Of a stretch of 64,000 bases of DNA, positions 1 through 8,769 are shown in pieces. The stretch covers positions 124,001-188,000 of the forward strand of contig NZ_FOKV01000006.1 of the NCBI RefSeq assembly GCF_900112105.1, written 5' to 3'. The number at the start of each line of letters is the position of its first letter. Position 1 is the first letter of the stretch. Source of the DNA: Zunongwangia mangrovi (GTDB lineage: Bacteria; Bacteroidota; Bacteroidia; Flavobacteriales; Flavobacteriaceae). The position numbers were made by a program, and so were the translations under genes. Under the pieces are notes generated by a model that was given only the letters and a program-made list of their open reading frames with translations, did no database searches and was not told the DNA's origin.

Positions 1-264
1 AGAATATGCTAAACCCGAGGCTTCTTCTACATCTACTACCCCAATTACTTTTGGTTCCTTTTTATAAGCGGTTGCTTCTAAGACTTCGTCTTTATCGTAG
101 GAGGTTTCAAAGGCTTCAGTTTTCTTCCAATCTGTAGTTTTAACTTCCGTAGAAATCTTTTTGACAATCCTACTTTCCTGTGCTCTTCCTGGCAAATTAT
201 TCAGCATAAATAAGCTAAAGAAAAATATACAAAAACGTGGAATATGGCTTTTCGAGAAGATCAT
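1..264 (-). CDS. Secreted protein of unknown function, N-terminal part only (cut by window edge)
   Basis: An open frame runs from an ATG at 264 to the window edge (88 codons, no stop), so only the N-terminus is visible. It starts with a basic stretch and a hydrophobic segment (FCIFFFSLFMLNNL) followed by GRAQES, which is a plausible Sec signal peptide cleaved after Ala. The mature part is charged and reaches the words VVDVEEASGLAYS at the edge. An E-x-SGLAYS element is typical of the first blade of SdiA-regulated/phytase-like beta-propeller proteins, but this is a weak cue from a few residues. It is divergent from kdsA. Confidence 0.6.
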   Translation of the reverse strand, partial: MIFSKSHIPRFCIFFFSLFMLNNLPGRAQESRIVKKISTEVKTTDWKKTEAFETSYDKDEVLEATAYKKEPKVIGVVDVEEASGLAYS

Positions 265-540
265 TTTATATTGAAATTTGGGGTTTTCAGTATTAATTAA
301 TTTAAATGCTTAAAAAAGAATCATATATCGTTGTTAACATTATTCGTATTAAGCAGATGAGCTTCAAATTAGGCATTAATTAGTCGATTTTCATCAAAAA
401 TAGGCGGTTTCTATGGACATTCAGGTTAAATAATCGTCAAAAGGCTATTAATTAAGACCCAAAAAATTAATTCTGAAAACATCGAATATTACCCGGTAAT
501 GACAATATTCTAAATATATGGCTGGCAAATTTGATTAAGT
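265..540. other. AT-rich divergent intergenic region
   Basis: This non-coding gap separates the divergent secreted-protein gene and kdsA. On the minus strand CAAAAATA (395-402) reads TATTTTTG, which fits TAnnTTTG, but it lies 130 bp from the start at 264 and has no clear -33 box. I see no gene or RNA structure here. Confidence 0.4.
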
Positions 541-548
541 TATCTTTG
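541..548 (+). promoter_or_regulatory. Putative -7 promoter box of kdsA
   Basis: TATCTTTG matches the Bacteroidetes -7 consensus TAnnTTTG exactly and lies 19 bp before the kdsA ATG. No good -33 TTG is seen at the usual 17-23 bp distance, so the assignment rests on the -7 box and its position. Confidence 0.45.
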
Positions 549-567
549 CTGAATTAATTCTAGAAAA

Positions 568-1386
568 ATGAAATTAGAAAATATACCACAGATACATAAT
601 GCCGATTCTCTTAACTTTTTTCTTCTTGCCGGGCCATGTGCCATCGAAGGTGAAGAAATGGCTTTAAGAATTGCTGAAAAAGTTGTTGAAATTACCGACA
701 AACTGAAGATTCCTTATGTATTTAAAGGAAGTTTTAAAAAAGCGAATCGTTCTCGTATCGATAGTTTTACCGGGATTGGTGACGAAAAAGCACTAAAGAT
801 TCTTAGAAAGGTTTCTGAAACTTTTAAAGTGCCAACCATCACCGATATTCACGAAATTAGCGATGCAAAATTAGCCGCAGAATACGTTGATATTCTACAA
901 ATTCCGGCTTTTCTTGTGCGCCAGACCGATCTTGTTGTTGCCGCTGCTGAAACCGGAAAAACCGTAAATCTTAAAAAAGGACAGTTTATGAGTCCGGAGG
1001 CGATGAAACACGCGGTAACTAAGGTAACCGATTGTAATAATGAGCAGGTAATGGTGACCGATCGTGGTACTATGTTTGGCTACAAAGATATGATCGTAGA
1101 TTTTAGAGGTATCCCAACCATGCGCGAGTTTGCCCCTACGGTTTTAGATGTTACGCACAGCTTACAACAGCCTAACCAAACCAGCGGAGTAACCGGCGGG
1201 CGACCAGATATGATCGAAACCATTGCTAGAGCCGGAGTTGTAAACAATGTAGATGGATTATTTATCGAAACTCATTTTGATCCTGCTAATGCAAAAAGTG
1301 ATGGTGCCAATATGTTAGACCTAAAATATTTAGAACAATTAATGACTAATCTTGTTGCGGTAAGACAAACCATTAATGCTTTCTAA
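568..1386 (+). CDS. kdsA: 2-dehydro-3-deoxyphosphooctonate aldolase (KDO-8-phosphate synthase)
   Basis: This cytoplasmic enzyme condenses phosphoenolpyruvate with arabinose 5-phosphate to give KDO-8-phosphate for the lipopolysaccharide inner core. The 272-residue length fits the family. Family motifs occur in order: LAGPCAIE near residue 20, FKGSFKKANRSR near 52, TDIHE, QIPAFLVRQTDL, NLKKGQFMSP, TDRGTMFGY, DVTHSLQQPN, GGRPDMIETIARAG and the C-terminal ETHFDPANAKSDGANML. The conserved Cys in GPC(A) near residue 24 is present, and no key residue looks lost. It appears monocistronic, with a -7 box just upstream and a strong terminator just downstream. Confidence 0.97.
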   Translation: MKLENIPQIHNADSLNFFLLAGPCAIEGEEMALRIAEKVVEITDKLKIPYVFKGSFKKANRSRIDSFTGIGDEKALKILRKVSETFKVPTITDIHEISDAKLAAEYVDILQIPAFLVRQTDLVVAAAETGKTVNLKKGQFMSPEAMKHAVTKVTDCNNEQVMVTDRGTMFGYKDMIVDFRGIPTMREFAPTVLDVTHSLQQPNQTSGVTGGRPDMIETIARAGVVNNVDGLFIETHFDPANAKSDGANMLDLKYLEQLMTNLVAVRQTINAF

Positions 1387-1407
1387 TTAGAAATTTATTT
1401 TATTTCT

Positions 1408-1455
1408 AAAAAAGGCTCTGTAATCTAAAAACTGCGAACAGAGCCTTTTTATTTT
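1408..1455 (+). terminator. Rho-independent terminator after kdsA
   Basis: A 12-13 bp stem (AAAAAGGCTCTG at 1409-1420 with CAGAGCCTTTTT at 1439-1450) closes an 18-nt loop and runs into a T-rich tail. It starts 22 bp after the kdsA stop. The A-run on the 5' side suggests it may work in both directions. Confidence 0.85.
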
Positions 1456-1608
1456 TGATAAAATCAGGGCGCATTTTTACGCTTTACTCATTTAAAAACG
1501 ATTATATTATTCAATATTCAGAATAAATGTTAAATCAACGCTTAAACATAAAACTTTAACTCTTTTTAACTATTTTCATACGCACCACATAAAAACATCA
1601 ATCATAAC

Positions 1609-3528
1609 ATGAAAAAATTAATACTACCCGCAATAGCTTTATGTACCGCTCTAACTTCTTGCGAAAGCGAACCTGAAGAGAAAGGTAAAGATATTGGAGC
1701 ACTTCATATAAGCAAAGAATTTCCACAACCGGGTGATGAAATTAAAATCACTTATGCCGCTGAAGATAGCATTCCAGATAGTGAAGATGAGAAGGTTAAA
1801 GGAATCATCAATTTTATGACCGGCAGCAATATCTATCCAGAAGATATCGAACTTAAAGATTCGGCTATGCTATATACATCTAGCATCAAAATCCCAGATA
1901 CGGCTACTGCGATCTCATTTCAATTCAAACAATATAACATCGACCAAAATAACAATAAGGCTGGATTTGTTTTACCCTTATATGATGAAGAAGGGAATCC
2001 GCTTACTGGAAGTGCTTCACAGATCGCAAATTTTTACGGCCTGGGTGAGCGATATGGAGGTGTAGAAATAGCTGAAGATTCTATTATTGCCAATTACGAA
2101 AGTGATTTTGAAAAAGATCCATCTTTAGAACAACAATGGGCACTTCCTTATGTTGTCGCTATAAAGGCTGACAAAGAAAAAGCCAGTGCTTTCGTCGAAA
2201 AACAAATGCAAGCTGCTAAAGAAAACGATTCTCTTAGCGAAGACGATTACTCCAAATTATCTCAAGTTAATGCTGCTGTAGGAAATAAGGAAGCAGCTGA
2301 TTCTTTGAGAGGCTTAATTCCTGAAAAGTTTCCAAAAGGTTCTTTAGCCTCCTTAAGCTATTACCAGAAATTGTATCAGGCAAAAAGTGTTGATGCAAAA
2401 GAGCAGGTATATATAGATTACCAGGATAAAGTAGGAAAAGACAACGTTTATAAAAGCTACATGCTATCGACGCTGGCAAGTGAACTAACTGCCGAAGGTG
2501 AAATCGATAAGGCTCAGGAATATGCTTCAAAAATTTCAGAGAAAGGAAGAAAGGCTTCAGCATATAATAGTATCGCCTGGAAATTGGTTGAGGAAAACAA
2601 AAACCTAGATGAAGCCCAGGAAATCTCTAAAAAATCCTTAACTGTTTTAGACAATATCGATCCTAAAAAAGATAAACCTGAAACTCAAGCAGCTTCTCAA
2701 TACGCAGCAAATTTAGATTATAGCAAAGCGATGTATCAGGATACTTATGCAACAATAATGTATAAGAAAGGTGATCTAAAAGAAGCGATAAAATATCAGG
2801 AAATGGCTAGCAATTCTAAAATGGCCGATGCTGATATTACTGAAAAATACATTCAATATTTAGTTGAAGATGAGCAATACGATGTTGCCAAGGAAAAGTC
2901 GGCCGATTTTATTGCTGAAAATAAAGCTTCTGAAAAATTAAAAGAATATTATAAGGAAGCTTATACTGCAAGCGGTGATGCCTCTGGATTTGAAGACGAG
3001 TTAGCTATGCTTGAAGAAAAAGGGCATAAAAAAGCTAAAAGCGACATCAAGAAAATGATGATCGACGAGGATGCCAGCAATTTTGCTTTAAAGGATCTTG
3101 ATGGTAACGAGGTTAGTTTAGAAGAATTAAAAGGAAAAACCGTTGTTCTTGATTTTTGGGCGACCTGGTGCGGGCCATGTAAAATGTCGTTCCCGGGAAT
3201 GCAAAAAGCTGTAGTTGCTCACAAAGACAATCCAAACGTAGAATTCTTATTTATCGATACCTGGGAGAGACAAGCTCCAGATGTTCGTATGAAAGAAGTA
3301 ACCGAGTTTATTGCTGATAACGAGTATGATTTCCATGTTTTAATGGATGAAAAGGTAGAAGATAGTAACGATTTTGAAGTAGTAGATTCTTATGGCGTTT
3401 CAGGAATTCCTACAAAATTTGTAGTAGGGCCTGATGGTCGCATAAAATTTAAATCTGTAGGTTGGAATGGTAATACCGATAAATTAGCAGAAGAACTTGC
3501 CATTATGATTCAGCTTACACAATCTTAG
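1609..3528 (+). CDS. TPR-repeat lipoprotein with C-terminal TlpA/ResA-like thioredoxin domain
   Basis: The protein (639 aa) begins with a lipoprotein signal, MKKLILPAIALCTALTSC, with the lipobox Cys near residue 18. It is therefore probably anchored in the periplasm or outer membrane. Residues about 180-480 are helical, charged and TPR-like. The C-terminal ~150 residues form a thioredoxin-fold domain with the active site W520-C521-G522-P523-C524 in FWATWCGPCK, and a cis-Pro region GIPTKFVV. This is the TlpA/ResA class of periplasmic thiol-disulfide oxidoreductases used in protein reduction or cytochrome maturation. The long TPR-like part suggests recruitment of a partner protein. The substrate is unknown. 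It stands alone between two terminators. Confidence 0.85.
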   Translation: MKKLILPAIALCTALTSCESEPEEKGKDIGALHISKEFPQPGDEIKITYAAEDSIPDSEDEKVKGIINFMTGSNIYPEDIELKDSAMLYTSSIKIPDTATAISFQFKQYNIDQNNNKAGFVLPLYDEEGNPLTGSASQIANFYGLGERYGGVEIAEDSIIANYESDFEKDPSLEQQWALPYVVAIKADKEKASAFVEKQMQAAKENDSLSEDDYSKLSQVNAAVGNKEAADSLRGLIPEKFPKGSLASLSYYQKLYQAKSVDAKEQVYIDYQDKVGKDNVYKSYMLSTLASELTAEGEIDKAQEYASKISEKGRKASAYNSIAWKLVEENKNLDEAQEISKKSLTVLDNIDPKKDKPETQAASQYAANLDYSKAMYQDTYATIMYKKGDLKEAIKYQEMASNSKMADADITEKYIQYLVEDEQYDVAKEKSADFIAENKASEKLKEYYKEAYTASGDASGFEDELAMLEEKGHKKAKSDIKKMMIDEDASNFALKDLDGNEVSLEELKGKTVVLDFWATWCGPCKMSFPGMQKAVVAHKDNPNVEFLFIDTWERQAPDVRMKEVTEFIADNEYDFHVLMDEKVEDSNDFEVVDSYGVSGIPTKFVVGPDGRIKFKSVGWNGNTDKLAEELAIMIQLTQS

Positions 3529-3569
3529 TTTGTAATCTAATTCTGTTTTTTGTTTATAATTTTCTATTT

Positions 3570-3602
3570 AAAGCCTTCTATGCTCATAGAAGGCTTTTTT
3601 CT
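3570..3602 (+). terminator. Terminator after the thioredoxin lipoprotein gene
   Basis: A near-perfect hairpin (AAAGCCTTCTATG at 3570-3582 with CATAGAAGGCTTT at 3585-3597) is followed by a run of T. It lies about 40 bp after the stop codon. Confidence 0.85.
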
Positions 3603-3687
3603 TCTTAAAACTTTAATTAAATATTAAAGTTTCATCGATTTAAGACATATGCTAATTATTCGTAGTAACTTAAAAAAAAAGTAAACT

Positions 3688-4848
3688 ATGAATAGATTTT
3701 TACTCCAAAATTACTTTTTTCCTATTCTATTATTTAGCATTCTTCTACCCTACCAAAGCTTTGCTCAGGAAAAAAACGAAGAAAAACCCAAACCAAAATT
3801 AGATATTGGTGGCGCTTTGCGCTTTAACTACAATTTATCGTCCTGGAAACCCGAAATGCAGGAAAGAGGTGGCGATTTTGGTTTTGATGTTTTTAGACTT
3901 GCCGTCAATGGCTCTTACAAAAACCTTTATGTAAATGCAGAATATCGACTTTATTCTGAAGCCTTTGGTGGAGGTTTTTTAAAACAGGGTTGGCTTGGCT
4001 ATAAGTTAGATGATAAACGCGAAGTACAGATGGGACTGGTACAAGTTCCTTTTGGTATTGAACGTTATAGTTCACACAACTGGTTTCTAAATTTACCATA
4101 CTATGTTGGTTTAGAAGACGATTATGATATGGGAATACGGTATTCGTACATGGGTGATATGTTCGAATATCATTTGGGATTTTTTAAAAATGCTGAAGAA
4201 CTTACCTTTGGAAATAATTCTCCTGCCTCTCCACATCGTTACGGCTACGATATTGTTGGCAACAACAAAGAGGTGAACCAATTTAACGGAAAGATTCTTT
4301 ATAAACCCTCTTTAGATGGCATGCATAAAGTAGGTTTATCTGCTCAGTATGGCGGAATTTATAATATTGAAACCACAGAAACAGGAAATCGCTACGCTCT
4401 CGCTGTTCATTATGAATATAAATCTGATGACTGGTTTATAAAAGCACAGGCTACAAAAGCTGAATTCGATCCTGCGAACGCTCCCGGAAATACCAGAAAT
4501 ATTATCCAAATGGGCGCTTATGGCACTCCGTACGAAGTAGCTACAAATTTTGAGATGTACAACTTTGGAGTTTCACACCTATTTTATATCAATCGGGATT
4601 TTGTAGAAAAAATAGAGATTTACAACGATTTTGGGTATATGCATAAACGCATCGATGGATTTGGAGATTCTTACATGAATGTTTTAGGAGTTCTAATAAA
4701 TTCGGGGCCGGTAAGCACTTATATCGATTATGCCGCCGGATATAATCATTCCTGGTTAGGTGGCGATTTTGATAACGAATTTTCTACCGGAGAAGCAGAC
4801 CCTAAATGGGAGGCCAGATTTAATATTAATATTGGATATTATTTTTAA
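3688..4848 (+). CDS. Outer-membrane porin (OprO/P-like beta-barrel), copy 1 of a tandem pair
   Basis: This 386-residue protein has a cleavable signal peptide (hydrophobic segment ending QSFAQE, cleavage after SFA). The rest alternates polar and hydrophobic residues with many aromatics and ends in NINIGYYF; a terminal Phe is the usual outer-membrane barrel signature. It resembles the OprO/OprP-like porin group of Bacteroidetes. The next gene is a paralogue of identical length that shares RLYSEAFGGGFLKQGW, YIDYAAGYNHSWLGG and the same C-terminus, so the pair arose by tandem duplication. Position before a BCCT transporter gene suggests a role in passage of a small osmolyte across the outer membrane; that is inference. 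Confidence 0.8.
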   Translation: MNRFLLQNYFFPILLFSILLPYQSFAQEKNEEKPKPKLDIGGALRFNYNLSSWKPEMQERGGDFGFDVFRLAVNGSYKNLYVNAEYRLYSEAFGGGFLKQGWLGYKLDDKREVQMGLVQVPFGIERYSSHNWFLNLPYYVGLEDDYDMGIRYSYMGDMFEYHLGFFKNAEELTFGNNSPASPHRYGYDIVGNNKEVNQFNGKILYKPSLDGMHKVGLSAQYGGIYNIETTETGNRYALAVHYEYKSDDWFIKAQATKAEFDPANAPGNTRNIIQMGAYGTPYEVATNFEMYNFGVSHLFYINRDFVEKIEIYNDFGYMHKRIDGFGDSYMNVLGVLINSGPVSTYIDYAAGYNHSWLGGDFDNEFSTGEADPKWEARFNINIGYYF

Positions 4849-4977
4849 ATCTTTTTTTATTGTACAATTAAGAATCAATTATCTAAATTGTTCCCAAAGA
4901 TGATATAAGGCTTTACTAAATTTTAGGATTTTGTAGAAGATTTTTATTTTTTCGCGATCCACTAAAAACATTTTTGA

Positions 4978-6138
4978 ATGACAAAAACTTTACCTCTTCG
5001 ATCTTATCAGTTTTTTCTTAGCATCATTTTCTTACTATTCTCAGCTCCACTTTTAGCTCAGGACGAAGGAGAAGAAGAAAAACCTAAGCTTACGCTTGGC
5101 GGTGCACTTCGTTTTAATTATAATCTATCCAGTTGGAAAGATGGACAGAAAGATAGAGGTGGTGATTTTGGATACGATATGTTTAGGATAAATGCTGTAG
5201 GTACTTACAAAAACATCTTTCTAAACGTAGAATATCGATTATATTCTGAAGCTTTTGGTGGTGGATTCCTGAAGCAGGGATGGATGGGCTACAAGTTTAA
5301 TGAAGAAGACCAGATTCAGGTTGGTCTAACTCAGGTTCCGTTTGGACTTCAGCAGTACAACTCGCACAACTGGTTCTTCAACCTTACTTATTATGTTGGT
5401 TTAGAAGACGATCATGACATGGGTATAAAATATATTCATGATTCAGAAAGGATTCAGTATCAATTAGCTTTCTTCAAAAATGCTGAAGAATTACAATTTG
5501 GTAGCACTTCAGAAATTGATCCTTCTCGATATTCTTACGATATTGCAGGACGAAACAAAGAAATTAACCAGTTTAACGGAAAGTTTATTTACAAACTTGG
5601 GAAAGATAGAAACCATCAATTAGGAACATCGGTTCAATACGGTGGTATTTATAATCTGGACACTAAAGAAACCGGCGATCATCACGGTTTTGCCTTTCAC
5701 TACGAATATTTGGGCGAAAAGTGGAATGTAAAAGCACAGGGAATGATCGTAGATCACAACCCGATCACGCCAGATACTATTAGTGATAATGTGCTTCAGT
5801 TTGGGGCTTACGGTGGTACTTATGGCGTTGCAGCAGACTTCAATCTTTACTCTCTTGCGGTTAGCCGAAGTATCCCTGTAGAAATTGGTCCAATATCAAA
5901 TTTGGAATTCTATAATGATTTTGGTTTTATGGATAAAGCCGAAGACGATTTTGAAGATTCTTTTATGAATGTGACCGGCGTTTTGATTACCGCTGGAAAA
6001 GTTTACACCTATATCGACTATGCAGCAGGTTATAATCACTCCTGGCTTGGCGGTAATTATGTAGACGATTTCTCTGCGGGGAACCCAGATGCAAAATGGG
6101 AAGCCCGTTTTAATATAAACATAGGATATTATTTTTAA
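4978..6138 (+). CDS. Outer-membrane porin (OprO/P-like beta-barrel), copy 2 of a tandem pair
   Basis: This is the second tandem porin, also 386 aa, with a signal peptide ending PLLAQDEGEE and an acidic linker. The barrel pattern and C-terminal NINIGYYF match copy 1. The copies are most alike in the first 130 residues and the C-terminal third, and diverge in the middle (about residues 165-290), where surface loops or substrate specificity may differ. A 129-bp gap separates it from copy 1, and only 17 bp separate it from the BCCT transporter gene, so it is very likely co-transcribed with the transporter. Confidence 0.8.
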   Translation: MTKTLPLRSYQFFLSIIFLLFSAPLLAQDEGEEEKPKLTLGGALRFNYNLSSWKDGQKDRGGDFGYDMFRINAVGTYKNIFLNVEYRLYSEAFGGGFLKQGWMGYKFNEEDQIQVGLTQVPFGLQQYNSHNWFFNLTYYVGLEDDHDMGIKYIHDSERIQYQLAFFKNAEELQFGSTSEIDPSRYSYDIAGRNKEINQFNGKFIYKLGKDRNHQLGTSVQYGGIYNLDTKETGDHHGFAFHYEYLGEKWNVKAQGMIVDHNPITPDTISDNVLQFGAYGGTYGVAADFNLYSLAVSRSIPVEIGPISNLEFYNDFGFMDKAEDDFEDSFMNVTGVLITAGKVYTYIDYAAGYNHSWLGGNYVDDFSAGNPDAKWEARFNINIGYYF

Positions 6139-6155
6139 ACATCTAACACATTAGT

Positions 6156-7772
6156 ATGGCAGAAAAAGTTACCAGAAGCGACGAGAAAAAATCCATTTTT
6201 GGATTAGAGGTTAACGGCCCGGTATTTTTCTCTTCGACCATTATTATTACCGCAAGTATTGTCTTGACGCTCATTTACGAGAAACAGGCAGAAAAAGTAT
6301 TCGAAAATGTACAAAACTATGTTGCCAATAATGGTGGTTGGTTTTTTGTACTTGTAGTGAATATTTTTCTTGGCTTTATGCTCTATTTGGCCTTTAGTAA
6401 ATTTGGGAATCTTAGAATTGGAGGCCAAAATGCAAAACCAGAATTTAAAACAGGTTCCTGGTTCGCGATGCTATTTAGCGCCGGAATGGGAATCGGACTT
6501 TTATTTTGGAGTATTGCTGAACCTATAAATCACTTTAACACGCCGCCAATGGCCGAAGGTGGAACCGTAGCTGCTGCGCGAGAAGCGATGAGCTTTACAT
6601 TTCTTCACTGGGGTTTTCATGCCTGGGGAATTTATGCTTTAGTGGGTCTTGCTTTAGCCTACTTTACGTACACCCGTGGTTTACCATTAACGATAAGATC
6701 TGTTTTCTATCCTTTTATAGGAGATAAAATTCATGGTTGGATTGGTAACCTAATCGACATTTTTGCGGTTTTAGCAACACTTTTTGGATTAGCTACTTCA
6801 CTTGGATTTGGGGTACAGCAAATCGCAGCGGGTGTAGAACACGTATTTGGAATCACGAACGATATCACAACACAGATTATCATAATTGCAGGAATTACAG
6901 GTATCGCTACTTTATCTGTAGTTTTAGGTGTAGATAAAGGTGTTCGAATTTTGAGTGAGTGGAATATGAGAATTGCTGTGGTACTTTTGCTTCTTGTTTT
7001 GGTATTAGGACCAACGATCTTTATTTTTCAATCTTTTGTGCAAAACACCGGGAATTATTTTTCAGATTTCTTGATGATCTCTACCTGGACAGAAAGTTTT
7101 ACAGGAACCAAATGGCAAAACGACTGGACTGTATTTTACTGGGGTTGGTGGATTGCATGGTCTCCTTTCGTAGGGACATTTATCGCCCGTGTATCTAAAG
7201 GTAGAACAATTAGAGAATTTGTTTTGGGTGTACTTATCGTTCCTTCTTTGATCACCTTCTTTTGGATCTCTGCTTTTGGTAGTGCATCTATACAACAAGT
7301 GCTAGCTGGAGACAATGCTATTGTAGAAGCTGTAAACGAAGACGTAGCAACTGCACTTTTCGTATTTCTTGAACAATTTCCACTAGCAACCGTTCTTAAC
7401 GTTGTAGGTGTAATTTTAATTGGAGGATTCTTTGTAACTTCTTCAGATTCTGGTTCTTTAGTTGTAGATAGTTTAACTTCAGGAGGAAAAATTGATGCAC
7501 CGGTAGGACAGCGTATATTTTGGGCTGTTGCTGAAGGTACCATCGCTGCCGTTCTATTAGTTGGTGGTGGTTTACAGGCCTTGCAAACCGCTTCGATCGT
7601 TACGGGTCTCCCCTTTGCTTTTATTTTGCTGGTGATGTGTTATTCGCTCTACCAGGGACTTAATGAAGATATGCGAAAACTGAATAAGAAAAAAGAGCAG
7701 AAACAAAAAGAAAATTACGAGGAGGTCGTTAAAGAAATAGTACAGAAAAGAAACCTGAAAAAAGCCGATTAA
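6156..7772 (+). CDS. BCCT-family transporter (glycine betaine/choline/carnitine type)
   Basis: This inner-membrane carrier of 538 aa has about 12 hydrophobic segments. Diagnostic BCCT elements are the Gly-rich helix FSAGMGIGLLFWSIAEP (about residues 102-118) and the Trp-rich substrate-site helix GWWIAWSPFVGTFIARVSKG near residue 330. The family takes up quaternary ammonium osmolytes, usually with sodium or protons. The C-terminal tail (about 40 residues) is rich in Lys/Glu, as in osmo-regulated members such as BetP, but is not proof of osmosensing. The porin upstream and the universal stress protein 2 bp downstream suggest one uptake and stress operon. The exact substrate cannot be read from sequence. 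Confidence 0.92.
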   Translation: MAEKVTRSDEKKSIFGLEVNGPVFFSSTIIITASIVLTLIYEKQAEKVFENVQNYVANNGGWFFVLVVNIFLGFMLYLAFSKFGNLRIGGQNAKPEFKTGSWFAMLFSAGMGIGLLFWSIAEPINHFNTPPMAEGGTVAAAREAMSFTFLHWGFHAWGIYALVGLALAYFTYTRGLPLTIRSVFYPFIGDKIHGWIGNLIDIFAVLATLFGLATSLGFGVQQIAAGVEHVFGITNDITTQIIIIAGITGIATLSVVLGVDKGVRILSEWNMRIAVVLLLLVLVLGPTIFIFQSFVQNTGNYFSDFLMISTWTESFTGTKWQNDWTVFYWGWWIAWSPFVGTFIARVSKGRTIREFVLGVLIVPSLITFFWISAFGSASIQQVLAGDNAIVEAVNEDVATALFVFLEQFPLATVLNVVGVILIGGFFVTSSDSGSLVVDSLTSGGKIDAPVGQRIFWAVAEGTIAAVLLVGGGLQALQTASIVTGLPFAFILLVMCYSLYQGLNEDMRKLNKKKEQKQKENYEEVVKEIVQKRNLKKAD

Positions 7773-7774
7773 AA

Positions 7775-8632
7775 ATGATCAATGTTAACACTATACTGGT
7801 AGGGTTAGATCTTTCGCCTATGGACGATCACCTTATCGCATACGCATCTTTTTTAGCGAAAAAATTAGATATCAAAAAAGTATATTTCACTCATAATATT
7901 AAGAAATATGCGATTTCAGAACTATTCCAAGAGCAGTTAAAAGACCTTGATCTAGAGCAGATCATTGGTGACGAGCTCTCAGAAAAAATCACTAATAGTT
8001 TTGATGCTGAAGCCGAATGGGATACTTTAATTGCTGAAGATCCTTATACCGAATCGATCTTTAATCATATCGTAAATAAATATTATATCGATATGATCCT
8101 TGTAGGAAATAAGATCGATTATGAGGGAGCTGGTGTAATTACCGATAAGCTATTAAGAATGGTAAAATGCCCGTTGCTTATTATTCCTGAAACCTGTACG
8201 CCAAAACTCGACACGATTTGGGCAGGAACAGACTTCTCTAGAAGTTGTATGAAGATCTACAATAGTGTAGATTATATTAAGGAAAAGGTCGATGCTACTA
8301 TCGTGGCAGCACATGTGTACCAGATCCCGGCGCAGTTTTCACCTTATGTTTCAGCAGCTACGATGAAGGAGAAACTGAAAAAACACAGCCAGGAACGCTT
8401 AGAGAAATTCATTAAGCGCATGCATAAAACCTACGATATTGAAGAAAAAGTGCTTGATAGTAAAGAATCTACGATCGCTGAAAAACTTATCGAATGCTCG
8501 CAGGATAACGACGCAGATCTTTTAATGGTTGCCGATAAAGGAAGTAATAATATTTCTTCTTTAATGTTAGGAAGCGTTACAGATGAGCTTTCAACCTCGA
8601 ATTCAAGGATCCCAATTTGGGTGGTGAAATAG
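7775..8632 (+). CDS. Universal stress protein with two tandem Usp domains
   Basis: The protein has 285 aa and two repeats of the UspA fold, about residues 1-140 and 145-285. Each starts with a short beta-strand and ends in a hydrophobic strand (CPLLIIPE and IPIWVVK). The second half has the nucleotide-loop-like VADKGSNN and MLGSVTDEL. The gene starts 2 bp after the BCCT stop, so the two are probably translationally coupled. Usp domains joined to or encoded beside transporters often modulate them by binding ATP; a regulatory role on the BCCT carrier is inference. Confidence 0.88.
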   Translation: MINVNTILVGLDLSPMDDHLIAYASFLAKKLDIKKVYFTHNIKKYAISELFQEQLKDLDLEQIIGDELSEKITNSFDAEAEWDTLIAEDPYTESIFNHIVNKYYIDMILVGNKIDYEGAGVITDKLLRMVKCPLLIIPETCTPKLDTIWAGTDFSRSCMKIYNSVDYIKEKVDATIVAAHVYQIPAQFSPYVSAATMKEKLKKHSQERLEKFIKRMHKTYDIEEKVLDSKESTIAEKLIECSQDNDADLLMVADKGSNNISSLMLGSVTDELSTSNSRIPIWVVK

Positions 8633-8652
8633 GCTTTAAAAAAAGCATTCTT

Positions 8653-8736
8653 AAATTATGCAATCTGAGTTTTAGCTAACAACTTTCTTGATTGAAAGAA
8701 ATAAAAAACTAAAATTCAGTTGCATAATTTATTTTT
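8653..8736 (+). terminator. Long imperfect hairpin/terminator ending the porin-BCCT-Usp operon
   Basis: An inverted repeat of about 22 bp (8653-8675 against 8709-8730, one bulge and one mismatch) encloses a 33-nt loop that itself can pair TTTCTT with AAAGAA. It is followed by ATTTTTAT. The right arm contains the TTG at 8720-8722 that I assign as the -33 box of the next operon, so terminator and promoter overlap. Confidence 0.65.
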
Positions 8737-8750
8737 ATACATTTACTTTG
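8720..8750 (+). promoter_or_regulatory. Putative promoter P1 of the palindrome-controlled regulon
   Basis: TTG (8720-8722), a 20-bp spacer and TTACTTTG (8743-8750) fit the Bacteroidetes TTG-N17-23-TAnnTTTG promoter with one mismatch in the -7 box. The -7 box lies inside the left arm of the palindrome at 8744-8762, 19 bp before the ATG at 8770. Confidence 0.6.
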
Positions 8751-8762
8751 ATTTTCAAAGTA
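8744..8762. promoter_or_regulatory. 19-bp palindromic operator, copy 1
   Basis: TACTTTGATTTTCAAAGTA is a perfect 8-bp inverted repeat with a 3-bp spacer. It overlaps the -7 box and the expected transcription start, the position of a repressor site. Close copies lie at 9718-9736 and 10864-10882. The obvious candidate protein is the winged-helix regulator at 9397-9702 in the same operon. Confidence 0.75.
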
Positions 8763-8769
8763 CTTTAAA

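Noticed and set aside
7062-7543. Minus-strand frames inside the BCCT transporter gene
   Set aside because: Low-quality composition, no start context, and full overlap with a well-conserved gene.
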